Shown one piece after another: positions 1-8,724 of a DNA stretch of 64,000 bases; the first letter of the stretch is position 1, and the number at the start of each line of letters is the position of its first letter. The notes under the pieces are model-generated. The model was not told where the DNA came from, did not search any database, and was given only the letters and a program-made list of their open reading frames with translations. Source of the stretch: Erysipelotrichaceae bacterium. GTDB lineage: Bacteria > Bacillota_I > Bacilli_A > Erysipelotrichales > Erysipelotrichaceae. The DNA lies in NCBI GenBank assembly GCA_015058955.1, contig SVBJ01000005.1:37016-101015 (forward strand). The letters run 5' to 3'. A program made the translations under genes and the position numbers.

Positions 1-1148
1 TCATGGACATAGTCATGGCTCACTTTGTCAAGGACGAGTTCGGTCTGATAAGATTTGACGGAACCTGTGTGTATGAAAGCAATGATCCGGGCAAGAGTGA
101 AAGCCAGTGGGATACCCTGTATTTCGATTTCTCCAAGAATACGGTTGTCAGCTTCCTAATGAGCTCAGCTGCATTATGGATCGATAAGTATCACTGTGAC
201 GGTCTGCGTGTTGATGCCGTCAGCAACCTGATCTATCACAACGGTGACTCTACAAAGGGCGAAAACCGGGGAGCGATCAGCTTCATCAAGAGATTCAACT
301 ACCATCTGCATAAGGAATATCCTAATGTGATGATCATTGCGGAAGATTCAACCAGTTATCCTCTGGTTACTGCACCGACGGAAAACAACGGTCTGGGCTT
401 TGACTACAAGTGGGATCTGGGCTGGATGAATGATACTCTGAAATACTACAAGATGGACCCTGAGTACCGTCACTATCACCACAATCTGATCAACTTCTCC
501 ATGGCTTATTTCTACTCTGAGAGATTCATTCTCCCGTTCTCCCATGACGAAGTAGTACACTCAAAAGGTACGATTATTGACAAAATGTGGGGAAATTATG
601 AACAGAAATTTGCACAATGCCGTAATTTAATGGTATATATGTATACGCACCCGGGAAAGAAACTGAACTTCATGGGCAATGAATTCGCAGTGTTCAGGGA
701 ATTTGACGAACAGAAGGAGCTTGACTGGTTCCTGCTGCAGTACCCTGCACATGACTCATTCAAGAGGTTCACCAGAGACCTTAATCTCATTTACAAGGCA
801 CATCCGGCTTTCTGGGAGCACGACTACAGCTGGGATGGATTCCAGTGGATTGATGCCGATAACAGCGAGCAGAGAATCTACAGCTATATCAGATATGGCG
901 GCGGATACTGCTATGTTGTCATTCTCAACATGGCCCCGGTAGGCTATGAAGAGTTTGAGATTGGCGTACCGACTTATGGGTTCTTTACGGAAGTAATGAA
1001 CTCAGAAAAAGATATTTACAGCGGATGCAACATGTGCAACTTCCATAAGGTAAGAGCTGTCAAAGGCGCCAAGCACGGTTTCAGATATCACATGACCGTC
1101 AGAGTGGCTCCGTTTGCCGGCATCATCCTGGAGGGGAAAATGCACTAG
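1..1148 (+). CDS. glgB: 1,4-alpha-glucan branching enzyme, 5' partial
   Basis: C-terminal part of the glycogen branching enzyme (GH13). It makes alpha-1,6 branches in cytoplasmic glycogen. The reading frame is open to the first base, so the start lies outside the window; the ATG at 3 is internal (it falls inside the conserved segment before HFVKDE). Visible motifs are GH13 region II DGLRVDAV (nucleophile Asp), AEDST (acid/base Glu), and region IV SHDEVVH, followed by the C-terminal beta domain. The stop is 9 bases before glgP, so it heads the glgB-glgP-pulA operon, at least within the window. Confidence 0.95.
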   Translation, partial: MDIVMAHFVKDEFGLIRFDGTCVYESNDPGKSESQWDTLYFDFSKNTVVSFLMSSAALWIDKYHCDGLRVDAVSNLIYHNGDSTKGENRGAISFIKRFNYHLHKEYPNVMIIAEDSTSYPLVTAPTENNGLGFDYKWDLGWMNDTLKYYKMDPEYRHYHHNLINFSMAYFYSERFILPFSHDEVVHSKGTIIDKMWGNYEQKFAQCRNLMVYMYTHPGKKLNFMGNEFAVFREFDEQKELDWFLLQYPAHDSFKRFTRDLNLIYKAHPAFWEHDYSWDGFQWIDADNSEQRIYSYIRYGGGYCYVVILNMAPVGYEEFEIGVPTYGFFTEVMNSEKDIYSGCNMCNFHKVRAVKGAKHGFRYHMTVRVAPFAGIILEGKMH

Positions 1149-1157
1149 GAGGTTTTG

Positions 1158-3557
1158 ATGTTTACTAACAAAGAAGAATTCAAGCGGGAATTCTCAGAAA
1201 GATTCAGCCACACTTACGGAAGAAGCGTGGCATCATCGGATCCTACTGAAAGATTCCTTACTCTTGGAGAGATGATCCGTGACTACGCCAGCATGAACTG
1301 GATGGACACCAAGGATGAAATCGCCAAGCACAGCGATAAGCAGTTATTCTATTTCTCAATGGAATTCCTGATTGGCCGTCTGTTAACCAATAACCTGATG
1401 AACATGGGTATCTATGACATCGTCAAGGAAGGACTGGCTGATCTGAACATAGATCTCAATGAACTGGAAGATCTGGAAACCGATGCCGGTCTGGGAAACG
1501 GCGGTCTGGGAAGACTGGCTGCCTGCTTCCTTGATTCCCTGGCAACTCTGGGTTATGCCGGACATGGCAATACCATCAGATATGAATACGGTCTGTTCAA
1601 GCAGAAGATTGAAAACAACAAGCAGGTCGAAGTACCTGACATCTGGCTGAAGATCGGCAACCCATGGGAAATCAGAAAGCCTAAGCATGCTGTAGATGTC
1701 AAGTTCTACGGTCAGATCGAGACCAACTGGAACGAAAGAGGCAAGATGGAAGTCAGACACATCAACGCTGAAACCATCAGAGCCGTACCATATGACATGC
1801 CGGTTGTCGGCAGAGGCAACAAGGTCGTTAACTCCTTAAGACTCTGGAAGCCGGAAGCCAGTGAAGATAACCCGGTAGGCAGAGATTTCATCAGATATCT
1901 GAATGATGTCAACAGAATCTGCCAGAACGTTTATCCTGATGACAGTACTGAGGTCGGAAGAGAACTGAGACTGAAGCAGGAGTATTTCTTCGTGTCCGCC
2001 GGTACACAGACAATCATAAAGTCCCATCTGGAACACTATCATACTCTGGATAATCTGCATGAAAAGGTCGTCATTCAGCTTAATGACACTCACCCGATCA
2101 TGATCATCCCTGAACTGATGAGGATCCTGATGGATGAATACAACTACGGCTGGGATCAGGCCTGGTACATTGTTACCCATACAGTTGCCTATACCAACCA
2201 CACCATCATGCATGAAGCTCTGGAAAAATGGCCGGTAAGCGTCATGGTCAAGCTGCTTCCTAGAATCTACATCCTGATTCAGGAAATTGACCGCCGCTTC
2301 AGAAATGAAGTCATCAACAGAACCAATGACTACAACCTGTGTGAAAGAGTAGCCATTATCAGAGATAATCAGGTCCATATGGCTCATATGGGTGCTGCCT
2401 GCTGCTTCTCTGTTAACGGTGTTGCCAGAATTCATACCGAGATTCTGAAGAACGATGTCATGAGAGACTTCTATCAGATCTTCCCGGAAAAGTTCAACAG
2501 CAAGACCAATGGCGTTACTCACCGCCGCTGGCTGGTATATTCCAACCCTCAGCTCACCAAGGTCATTACCGATACGATCGGTGACGGATTCATCGATAAT
2601 CTGAATGAACTGGAAAAGCTGAAGGCTCACATCGATGATCCGATTCTGCAGGTCAGATTTGCCGAGGCCAAGATGGCCCGCAAGAAGATCCTGGCCAAGT
2701 ATGTTTACGACACGCTGGGCATTGAGGTAAATGTCAATTCCATCTTTGATGTCCAGGCCAAGAGACTGCACGCCTATAAGAGACAGATGCTTAACTGCAT
2801 GCATCTGATCAGTCTGTATTTCAAGATAAAGAGCGACCCTAACTTTACAATGGTTCCGCGTACTTTCTTCTTCGCTGCCAAGGCAGCTCCGGCTTATGTA
2901 TACGCCAAGCAGGTCATTCAGCTGATCAACCGCATTGCGGAAGTGGTCAACAGAGATCCTCAGGTCAACAAGTTCTTCAAGGTAGTATTCATTCCTAACT
3001 ACTGTGTATCCATTGCGGAAATACTGATGAACGCTGCCGATGTATCTGAACAGATCTCAACCGCCGGCAAGGAAGCCAGCGGTACCGGCAACATGAAGTT
3101 CATGATGAACGGTGCCATCACCATCGGTACGATGGACGGTGCCAACGTTGAGATATATGAACGTGTCGGAGACGAAAACATTGTCATCTTCGGCAGAACC
3201 GTAGAAGAATTAAGAGAACTGAGAGTCAGAGGCTACAGTTCAATGAGATTATATGAACAGAATCCGGAAATCAGAAAGATCCTTGATTCACTGATCGACG
3301 GAACCTGGAATGTCGGACCGGATGACTTCAAGGCCATCTACGACGATCTGCTGTACCATAACGATGAATACTTCCTGCTGGAAGACTACCAGGCATACTG
3401 CCAGGCTCAGGAAAAGATTTCCAACATGTACAAGGACCAGGAAAACTGGAACAAGATCTGCTTACGAAACATCGCCAGCAGCGGATTCTTCAGTTCAGAC
3501 AGAACCATCGAAGATTACAACAGAGATATCTGGCATCTTAACAAGGTAGGTATCTAA
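1158..3557 (+). CDS. glgP: Glycogen phosphorylase
   Basis: Releases glucose-1-phosphate from alpha-1,4-glucan using phosphate and PLP (GT35). At 799 residues it is full length. Visible are LGNGGLGRLAACF near the N-terminus, KRLHAYKRQ, and the PLP site EASGTGNMKF with its lysine, followed by GTMDGANVEI. A TTG at 1155 is in frame, but AGGAGG at 1147-1152 is only 2 bases from it and 5 bases from ATG 1158, so ATG 1158 is chosen. The gene is packed between glgB and pulA; pulA starts on the next base after its stop. The three genes together branch, shorten and debranch glycogen. Confidence 0.97.
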   Translation: MFTNKEEFKREFSERFSHTYGRSVASSDPTERFLTLGEMIRDYASMNWMDTKDEIAKHSDKQLFYFSMEFLIGRLLTNNLMNMGIYDIVKEGLADLNIDLNELEDLETDAGLGNGGLGRLAACFLDSLATLGYAGHGNTIRYEYGLFKQKIENNKQVEVPDIWLKIGNPWEIRKPKHAVDVKFYGQIETNWNERGKMEVRHINAETIRAVPYDMPVVGRGNKVVNSLRLWKPEASEDNPVGRDFIRYLNDVNRICQNVYPDDSTEVGRELRLKQEYFFVSAGTQTIIKSHLEHYHTLDNLHEKVVIQLNDTHPIMIIPELMRILMDEYNYGWDQAWYIVTHTVAYTNHTIMHEALEKWPVSVMVKLLPRIYILIQEIDRRFRNEVINRTNDYNLCERVAIIRDNQVHMAHMGAACCFSVNGVARIHTEILKNDVMRDFYQIFPEKFNSKTNGVTHRRWLVYSNPQLTKVITDTIGDGFIDNLNELEKLKAHIDDPILQVRFAEAKMARKKILAKYVYDTLGIEVNVNSIFDVQAKRLHAYKRQMLNCMHLISLYFKIKSDPNFTMVPRTFFFAAKAAPAYVYAKQVIQLINRIAEVVNRDPQVNKFFKVVFIPNYCVSIAEILMNAADVSEQISTAGKEASGTGNMKFMMNGAITIGTMDGANVEIYERVGDENIVIFGRTVEELRELRVRGYSSMRLYEQNPEIRKILDSLIDGTWNVGPDDFKAIYDDLLYHNDEYFLLEDYQAYCQAQEKISNMYKDQENWNKICLRNIASSGFFSSDRTIEDYNRDIWHLNKVGI

Positions 3558-5585
3558 ATGGACGACGGTCTGGTCAGAGCGTATCTTGATGACTACCGGG
3601 AAATAGAAGTAATTATAGACAAGAAATTCTGTGAAGGTAAAAGTAATGTCTTCTACCTCATGGACGGTAAACTGTCTCTTCCTCTGGAACTGATCAGTTC
3701 CAAAGAGCACATTACCTACTATTCCTATAAACTGAAATACAGCGGGGACATAGACGTTGGCACGGAATACCAGATAATGGTAGCCAACGCCTTTAAGTGT
3801 GTCCTGCAGTACCGTTTCATCGTCAAGACGGAACGCTTTGATCAGCAGTTCGGCTATGACGGTGATGATCTGGGTTCGACCCTGACAGACAAGTACACCA
3901 AATTCGCTCTGTGGGCGCCAACAGCTTCCAGAGTAAAGATAGAAATAGAGTACGGTGACAAACGGAAGACCGTTGACATGCACCGTACGGAAAAAGGCGT
4001 ATTCCGCCTTACCATAGCTCCAAGATGCATTGGAGCTGTTTATCGTTATCTGGTCAGAGTCAATGGCCAGTGGCATCAGGTCAATGACCCTTATGGCAAG
4101 GCTTCCCTGGCCAACAGCGAGCGAAGCGTGGTAGTTGATCCTGAAAGCTACAGAGTGGAAAGACTCCATCTGCCGGAACTGTGGCGTTACAGTGATGCGG
4201 TCATCTATGAGACCAGCGTCAGAGACTACAGTGAAGAAGGCACCTTCAGGGGAATGATCAGCAGACTTCCTTATCTCAAGGATCTGGGCATAACCAGTCT
4301 GCAGCTGATGCCGGTAAATGACTTCGGCAGTGTTGATGAAAACAATCCGGAACTGTTCTATAACTGGGGCTATGACCCGGTACAGTACTTTGCTCTGGAA
4401 GGAAGCTATTCTTCCAATGTCAGTGAACCGCTGCAGATCCTTACTGATTTCAGGGATCTGGTTCTGGAAGCACATCGCCAGTGCATCAGGATCAATCTGG
4501 ATGTGGTCTTCAATCATGTCTATTATCTGAAGACATCCATTTTCAACCAGACCGTTCCTTATTATTTCTTCCGCTATGACAGTGAAGGAAGACTTTGTGA
4601 CGGTACCTATTGCGGCAATGACGTTGACAGCAACAGATACATGGTCAGGAAGTACATCATTGACGTGCTGAAATACTTTGTCAGCCAGTTTGACGTTGAC
4701 GGCTTCCGCTTTGACCTGATGGGCATTCTGGATGTCGAAACCATGAATCAGGCTTATGAGACCTTAAGAGCACTCAAGTCCGATGTCATGTTATATGGCG
4801 AAGGCTGGAAGATGAATACGGCTCTGAAGGAAGAGGAGATGGCCTGCAGCAGCAACAGTTCATTAATGAAGCAGATCGCCTTCTTCAATGATTCCTTCCG
4901 TGACACCATCAAGGGAAGTACCTTTGATGCTGCTTTGAAAGGCTACGCTACCGGTAAGAAGAATCTGACGGAAGAAGCCTGTGACCTGATGAAGGGAGCT
5001 ACCTACAGCAGGGCTGAGCAGTCAGTCAACTATGTGGAATGCCATGATGACATGACGGCATATGACAAGCTGGCGGTTTGCTGCCGGGAAGAAGACGAAG
5101 ACAGGATCAATGACCGTGTGAAGCTGTTACTGGGCATGGTGATACTGGCTCAGGGAATACCGTTCATTCACAGCGGACAGGAATTCTGCCGCAGTAAATA
5201 CGGCATGTCAAATACCTATAACCAGCCTGATTCCGTTAATAAGCTGAAGGAAGAAGACAGGGAAAAACACAGGGATATCATTTCCTATGTCAAGACCCTG
5301 ATCAACATCAGAAGAAAATACCGCATCAACAAGAATGCGGATCATATCGAAACAGACGTGGAAACTGAAGCTGTCAGAGGCGTTATCATTTACAAGGTCG
5401 CCAGCTGCAGCGGCAATACCGATCTGACCATCATCATCAATCCGACAGACGCGACTTTTGACTATCGCTTTGACGGTTATCAGAAGCTGTTGTTTGACGG
5501 TCAGCGTAATCCGGGGATCGTTGGCTCCATTGTCTGTGTCAGACCGGTTTCCATAACCATTCTCGGGAGCAACATCGATGATTAA
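3558..5585 (+). CDS. pulA: Type I pullulanase / glycogen debranching enzyme
   Basis: Hydrolyses alpha-1,6 branch points left by glycogen phosphorylase. It is 675 residues with no signal peptide, so it is intracellular. An N-terminal CBM48-like beta domain precedes the GH13 barrel. Motifs seen: the type I signature YNWGYDP, region I DVVFNH, region II GFRFDLMG (nucleophile Asp), region III LYGEGW (acid Glu) and region IV VECHDDMT, where Asp follows HD in place of the more usual Asn. The start ATG immediately follows the glgP stop. The 3' end overlaps ung by 8 bases. Confidence 0.93.
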   Translation: MDDGLVRAYLDDYREIEVIIDKKFCEGKSNVFYLMDGKLSLPLELISSKEHITYYSYKLKYSGDIDVGTEYQIMVANAFKCVLQYRFIVKTERFDQQFGYDGDDLGSTLTDKYTKFALWAPTASRVKIEIEYGDKRKTVDMHRTEKGVFRLTIAPRCIGAVYRYLVRVNGQWHQVNDPYGKASLANSERSVVVDPESYRVERLHLPELWRYSDAVIYETSVRDYSEEGTFRGMISRLPYLKDLGITSLQLMPVNDFGSVDENNPELFYNWGYDPVQYFALEGSYSSNVSEPLQILTDFRDLVLEAHRQCIRINLDVVFNHVYYLKTSIFNQTVPYYFFRYDSEGRLCDGTYCGNDVDSNRYMVRKYIIDVLKYFVSQFDVDGFRFDLMGILDVETMNQAYETLRALKSDVMLYGEGWKMNTALKEEEMACSSNSSLMKQIAFFNDSFRDTIKGSTFDAALKGYATGKKNLTEEACDLMKGATYSRAEQSVNYVECHDDMTAYDKLAVCCREEDEDRINDRVKLLLGMVILAQGIPFIHSGQEFCRSKYGMSNTYNQPDSVNKLKEEDREKHRDIISYVKTLINIRRKYRINKNADHIETDVETEAVRGVIIYKVASCSGNTDLTIIINPTDATFDYRFDGYQKLLFDGQRNPGIVGSIVCVRPVSITILGSNIDD

Positions 5586-6240
5586 CGCTACCTGGGACAA
5601 GTTCCTCAATGAGGAATTTCGGAAACCTTACTTTAAGGAACTGTCAGAGTTTTTAAAGCGGGAATACCGGACCAAGACCATCTATCCGCCAAAGAAGGAA
5701 GTATTTTCTTCCTTTTACTTTACGGATATGGATAAGGTCAAGGTCGTCATTCTGGGACAGGACCCTTATCATGAACCTGGTCAGGCCTGCGGCATGTGCT
5801 TTGCGGTCAAACCGGGTGTTCAATTGCCACCATCATTACAGAACATCTACAAGGAGATCCAGGATGACCTGGGTATTCCGATGAACTATAACAACGGCTA
5901 TCTGGTCAAGTGGGCCAGACAGGGAGTTCTGCTTATCAACTCCGTAATGACGGTGGAAAAGGGCAGAGCCAATTCCCATGCCGGACATGGCTGGGAAACC
6001 TTTACCAACAATGTCATTGAAAAGATCAATACCCTGGATCAGCCGGTCGTCTATCTGTTATGGGGCAACAATGCCCGTCAGAAAAAACAGCTGATAACCA
6101 ATCCGAAACATCTGATCCTGGAAACCGTACACCCTTCACCGTTAAGTGTGTATCGCGGTTTCTTCGGCTGCCGTCACTTTTCCAAGGCCAATGAGTTTCT
6201 GGTAAAAAACGGAGCAGAACCGATCGACTGGAGAATGTAA
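5578..6240 (+). CDS. ung: Uracil-DNA glycosylase
   Basis: Family 1 uracil-DNA glycosylase, which starts base excision repair by removing uracil from DNA. The 220 residues match the family length. The water-activating motif GQDPYH is at residues 60-65 and the DNA-intercalation motif HPSPLS at 185-190. It begins inside the last 8 bases of pulA, with GGGAG at about 5563-5567, so it is probably translationally coupled to the glycogen operon. The pairing has no obvious metabolic logic. A terminator follows. Confidence 0.97.
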   Translation: MINATWDKFLNEEFRKPYFKELSEFLKREYRTKTIYPPKKEVFSSFYFTDMDKVKVVILGQDPYHEPGQACGMCFAVKPGVQLPPSLQNIYKEIQDDLGIPMNYNNGYLVKWARQGVLLINSVMTVEKGRANSHAGHGWETFTNNVIEKINTLDQPVVYLLWGNNARQKKQLITNPKHLILETVHPSPLSVYRGFFGCRHFSKANEFLVKNGAEPIDWRM

Positions 6241-6243
6241 CTG

Positions 6244-6270
6244 AATCATGTCCCTCTGACATGATTTTTT
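6244..6270 (+). terminator. Rho-independent terminator after ung
   Basis: AATCATGTC (6244-6252) and GACATGATT (6258-6266) form a perfect 9-bp stem with a CCTCT loop, followed by a T run. It closes the glgB-glgP-pulA-ung operon. Confidence 0.85.
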
Positions 6271-6306
6271 ATTATTGTTTTTTGATTGTTTGTGTTTCTT
6301 TTCGGG

Positions 6307-6335
6307 TTGAGGAAACAGTTTGATAATTTTATAAT
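6307..6335 (+). promoter_or_regulatory. SigA-type promoter for the MFS / beta-galactosidase operon
   Basis: TTGAGG (6307-6312), a 17-base spacer and a consensus TATAAT (6330-6335), 29 bases before the MFS start, with GAGGAGA at 6347-6353 as the ribosome binding site. Confidence 0.75.
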
Positions 6336-6364
6336 AAAGAAGGACTGAGGAGAATTATAATCAT

Positions 6365-7771
6365 ATGTCAAACAAGGAAAAAGAATTAAAGGAAATTGCC
6401 CGACTGGAAAAGGACAGTATTTTTCATGGTCACGAGCATTATTTCGCCATCCTGGTCGTAGTACTGACAATTGTCTACATCGTCGATGAACTGGCATCCA
6501 ACGTCAGAGGAGCCGTTGACTCATTCACGATCTGCGACCTGTTCAACACCACTTTCGGAACACCTGAATTCGACAAGGCATCAGGTACGCTGGGCCTGGT
6601 CACCACAGGATGTTATCTTATCTATCTGGTAGCTCCGTTCTACAAGTCACTGGCTGACAAGTACGGACGCCGCATTTTCTTAATCATCAATACTCTGGGC
6701 ATGGGTGTCGGCATGCTGGTAGCCATCATCTCCCGCAATGTGGGTTTATATCTGGTTGGCGTTGTCATCATGACCTTCTTTACACCTAACGACATGCAGG
6801 TCATCTACATCATGGAATGTGCACCGAAGGAACACCGTGCCAAACTGTGTTCAATCACCAAGGGTATCGCCCTGATCTCTGTTTCCTTACTGGGATTATT
6901 TGTCAAGCTGTTCGTTGACAGAAACAATCCGGGAACCTGGAGACTTGTCTATGTTGTACCAATCGTTCTGGCCTTTGTCATCGGAATTGCCGCCATTTAC
7001 TTTGTCAGGGAAACTCCGGTTTACACTCAGAAGAGATTACGGTATCTGAGGTCTTCCGAAGAGGAAAGACGGGCAGCTGCCGAAGCAGAGAAAAAGGCCG
7101 AAGAAGCCGAAAAGAAGAAGAACGTATCAGTAGGCGGTGCCTTCAAGTACATCTTTACTCATAAGCAGACAACAGCCATTGCCTTTGTTGCCCTGCTGTT
7201 TGCGATCGCTACCGGTTATACCGGCAAGTATCAGAACATGATTGAATCAGGTGTTGCCAGAAATGTCATCACTGCTGAAGGCGCTGACATCATCCTGATG
7301 TTCTATCCTCTGATCAACGGTATCTTCACACTGTTTGGCGGATTCCTTACCGATGCCTTAGGCAGAAAGAAATCTGCACTGATCTTAGGCTTATGGGCTG
7401 CAGTTGGCTTAGGCGTCTTTGCCTGGGGCTGTGCCAATAACATCAATCCTTACATTACAGGTTTTGCCTATGGATTCTCCATTGCCGGCCTGTGGTCAAT
7501 ATCCGACATGCTGTATTTCATCATTACGGCAGAATCGACTCCTACGGAGATAAGAGCTTCCGTAGTAGGTACAATGCAGTTACTGGGCATGGTCGGCACC
7601 GGTCTCAACATGGTCTTCAATAACGTTGTAACCATGGTTGCCGGTTCAATGAATCTGCCTCTGGTTTTGACTGCCGCATATCTGCCGTTAATGGCCATTG
7701 CCCTGATCATCATGATGCTGAAAGTCAGAGAAACCAAAGACGTTGACCTTGACAACGTTCAGGTAGACTAG
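6365..7771 (+). CDS. MFS transporter, sugar-porter-like
   Basis: Twelve-helix major facilitator of 468 residues in the cytoplasmic membrane. Motif A copies ADKYGRR (97-103) and DALGRKK mark the loops of both halves. A highly charged Ala/Glu/Lys linker at about residues 221-253 joins the halves. ATG 6365 follows a good ribosome binding site. It is the first gene of an operon with an alpha/beta hydrolase, a GH42 beta-galactosidase and a small exported protein, so uptake of a galactoside or oligosaccharide is the likely role. The substrate cannot be read from sequence. Confidence 0.85.
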   Translation: MSNKEKELKEIARLEKDSIFHGHEHYFAILVVVLTIVYIVDELASNVRGAVDSFTICDLFNTTFGTPEFDKASGTLGLVTTGCYLIYLVAPFYKSLADKYGRRIFLIINTLGMGVGMLVAIISRNVGLYLVGVVIMTFFTPNDMQVIYIMECAPKEHRAKLCSITKGIALISVSLLGLFVKLFVDRNNPGTWRLVYVVPIVLAFVIGIAAIYFVRETPVYTQKRLRYLRSSEEERRAAAEAEKKAEEAEKKKNVSVGGAFKYIFTHKQTTAIAFVALLFAIATGYTGKYQNMIESGVARNVITAEGADIILMFYPLINGIFTLFGGFLTDALGRKKSALILGLWAAVGLGVFAWGCANNINPYITGFAYGFSIAGLWSISDMLYFIITAESTPTEIRASVVGTMQLLGMVGTGLNMVFNNVVTMVAGSMNLPLVLTAAYLPLMAIALIIMMLKVRETKDVDLDNVQVD

Positions 7772-7773
7772 GC

Positions 7774-8724
7774 ATGAAGTACGTAATAATAGCTGTAATA
7801 ATTCTGGTAGTAGCCGCCCTGTTTTATGGCGGCTATTACATGTTCAGGTCAGTATTTGACAGCCAGGTCAAGGGGGAGGCCAATACTGATCCGTCATTTG
7901 TAGATTCAGAGAAGGACATGATGAGACCGACTTCCGGAAGGCTTCAGGCATTCCAGGCTCCGCTGATGGAGGCTTTCCATAAGCTGCCTTTTAAGGAACT
8001 GGAAATAAAATCCTTTGACGGACTTAAGCTGAAAGGCTATCTGCTGGAAGGAAATCCAAAGGAAGTCGTCATCTGTGTTCACGGCTATAAAAGCGGCATG
8101 GACTGGGATTTCTGCGATAAATATAAAATCTATAAGGACCGCGGTTCAACGATCCTGTTTACCAATGACCGTGCCCATGGCAATTCGGAAGGTCGTTACA
8201 TCGGTTTCTCCGATCTGGACCGCTTTGACGTGGCCGGCTGGGTAGATAAGGTCAATGAAATGTATGATTCACCGAAGATCTATCTGCATGGTGTATCCAT
8301 GGGCGGGGCAACGGTAATACACTGTGCCGACATGAAACTGAAGAATGTCTGCGGCATCGTTGATGACTGCGGCTTCAATTCCATTCTGGGAATCTCCAGA
8401 GCCCTGTGTCAGGATGTCTACCATCTTCCTTATTTCCCGTTAGGATACATGTCAATGTTCTGGTCGCTGCTTATCAACAAGGTCAGTTATACCGGTGTGG
8501 TTGGTGAGAAGTGCGTCCGGAATACGGATATTCCAATCATCTTCATTCACGGTAAGGATGATCACTATGTGCCTTGCTGGATGAGTGAAAGCATGTACAA
8601 GGCGTGCCGTTCACCGAAGGAACTGCACCTGATCGATGACTGCGGACATGCGGCAGCCTACATGAGGGCACCGGAAGAATATACGGCAGCAGTCAACCGC
8701 TTACTGGATGGTGAAGTAAAATGA
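7774..8724 (+). CDS. Membrane-anchored alpha/beta hydrolase
   Basis: 316 residues: one N-terminal membrane helix (about 3-22), then a serine hydrolase domain. Visible are the oxyanion-side HGY (103-105), the nucleophile elbow GVSMGG (Ser175) and a late catalytic His in DCGHAAA. It resembles the Bem46/YqkD-like group. It starts 2 bases after the MFS stop and its TGA overlaps the ATG of the beta-galactosidase (ATGA), so all are co-translated. It may deacylate an imported sugar or act at the membrane. A second protein of the same architecture lies at 43308-44204. Confidence 0.85.
   Translation: MKYVIIAVIILVVAALFYGGYYMFRSVFDSQVKGEANTDPSFVDSEKDMMRPTSGRLQAFQAPLMEAFHKLPFKELEIKSFDGLKLKGYLLEGNPKEVVICVHGYKSGMDWDFCDKYKIYKDRGSTILFTNDRAHGNSEGRYIGFSDLDRFDVAGWVDKVNEMYDSPKIYLHGVSMGGATVIHCADMKLKNVCGIVDDCGFNSILGISRALCQDVYHLPYFPLGYMSMFWSLLINKVSYTGVVGEKCVRNTDIPIIFIHGKDDHYVPCWMSESMYKACRSPKELHLIDDCGHAAAYMRAPEEYTAAVNRLLDGEVK

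Noticed and set aside
1836..2804. 322-codon open frame on the minus strand inside glgP
   Set aside because: It is fully antisense to a strongly conserved enzyme gene, has no ribosome binding site, and its product resembles no protein; it arises from codon bias.
3495..4517. 340-codon open frame on the minus strand inside pulA
   Set aside because: Antisense shadow of pulA with no plausible start signal or recognisable product.
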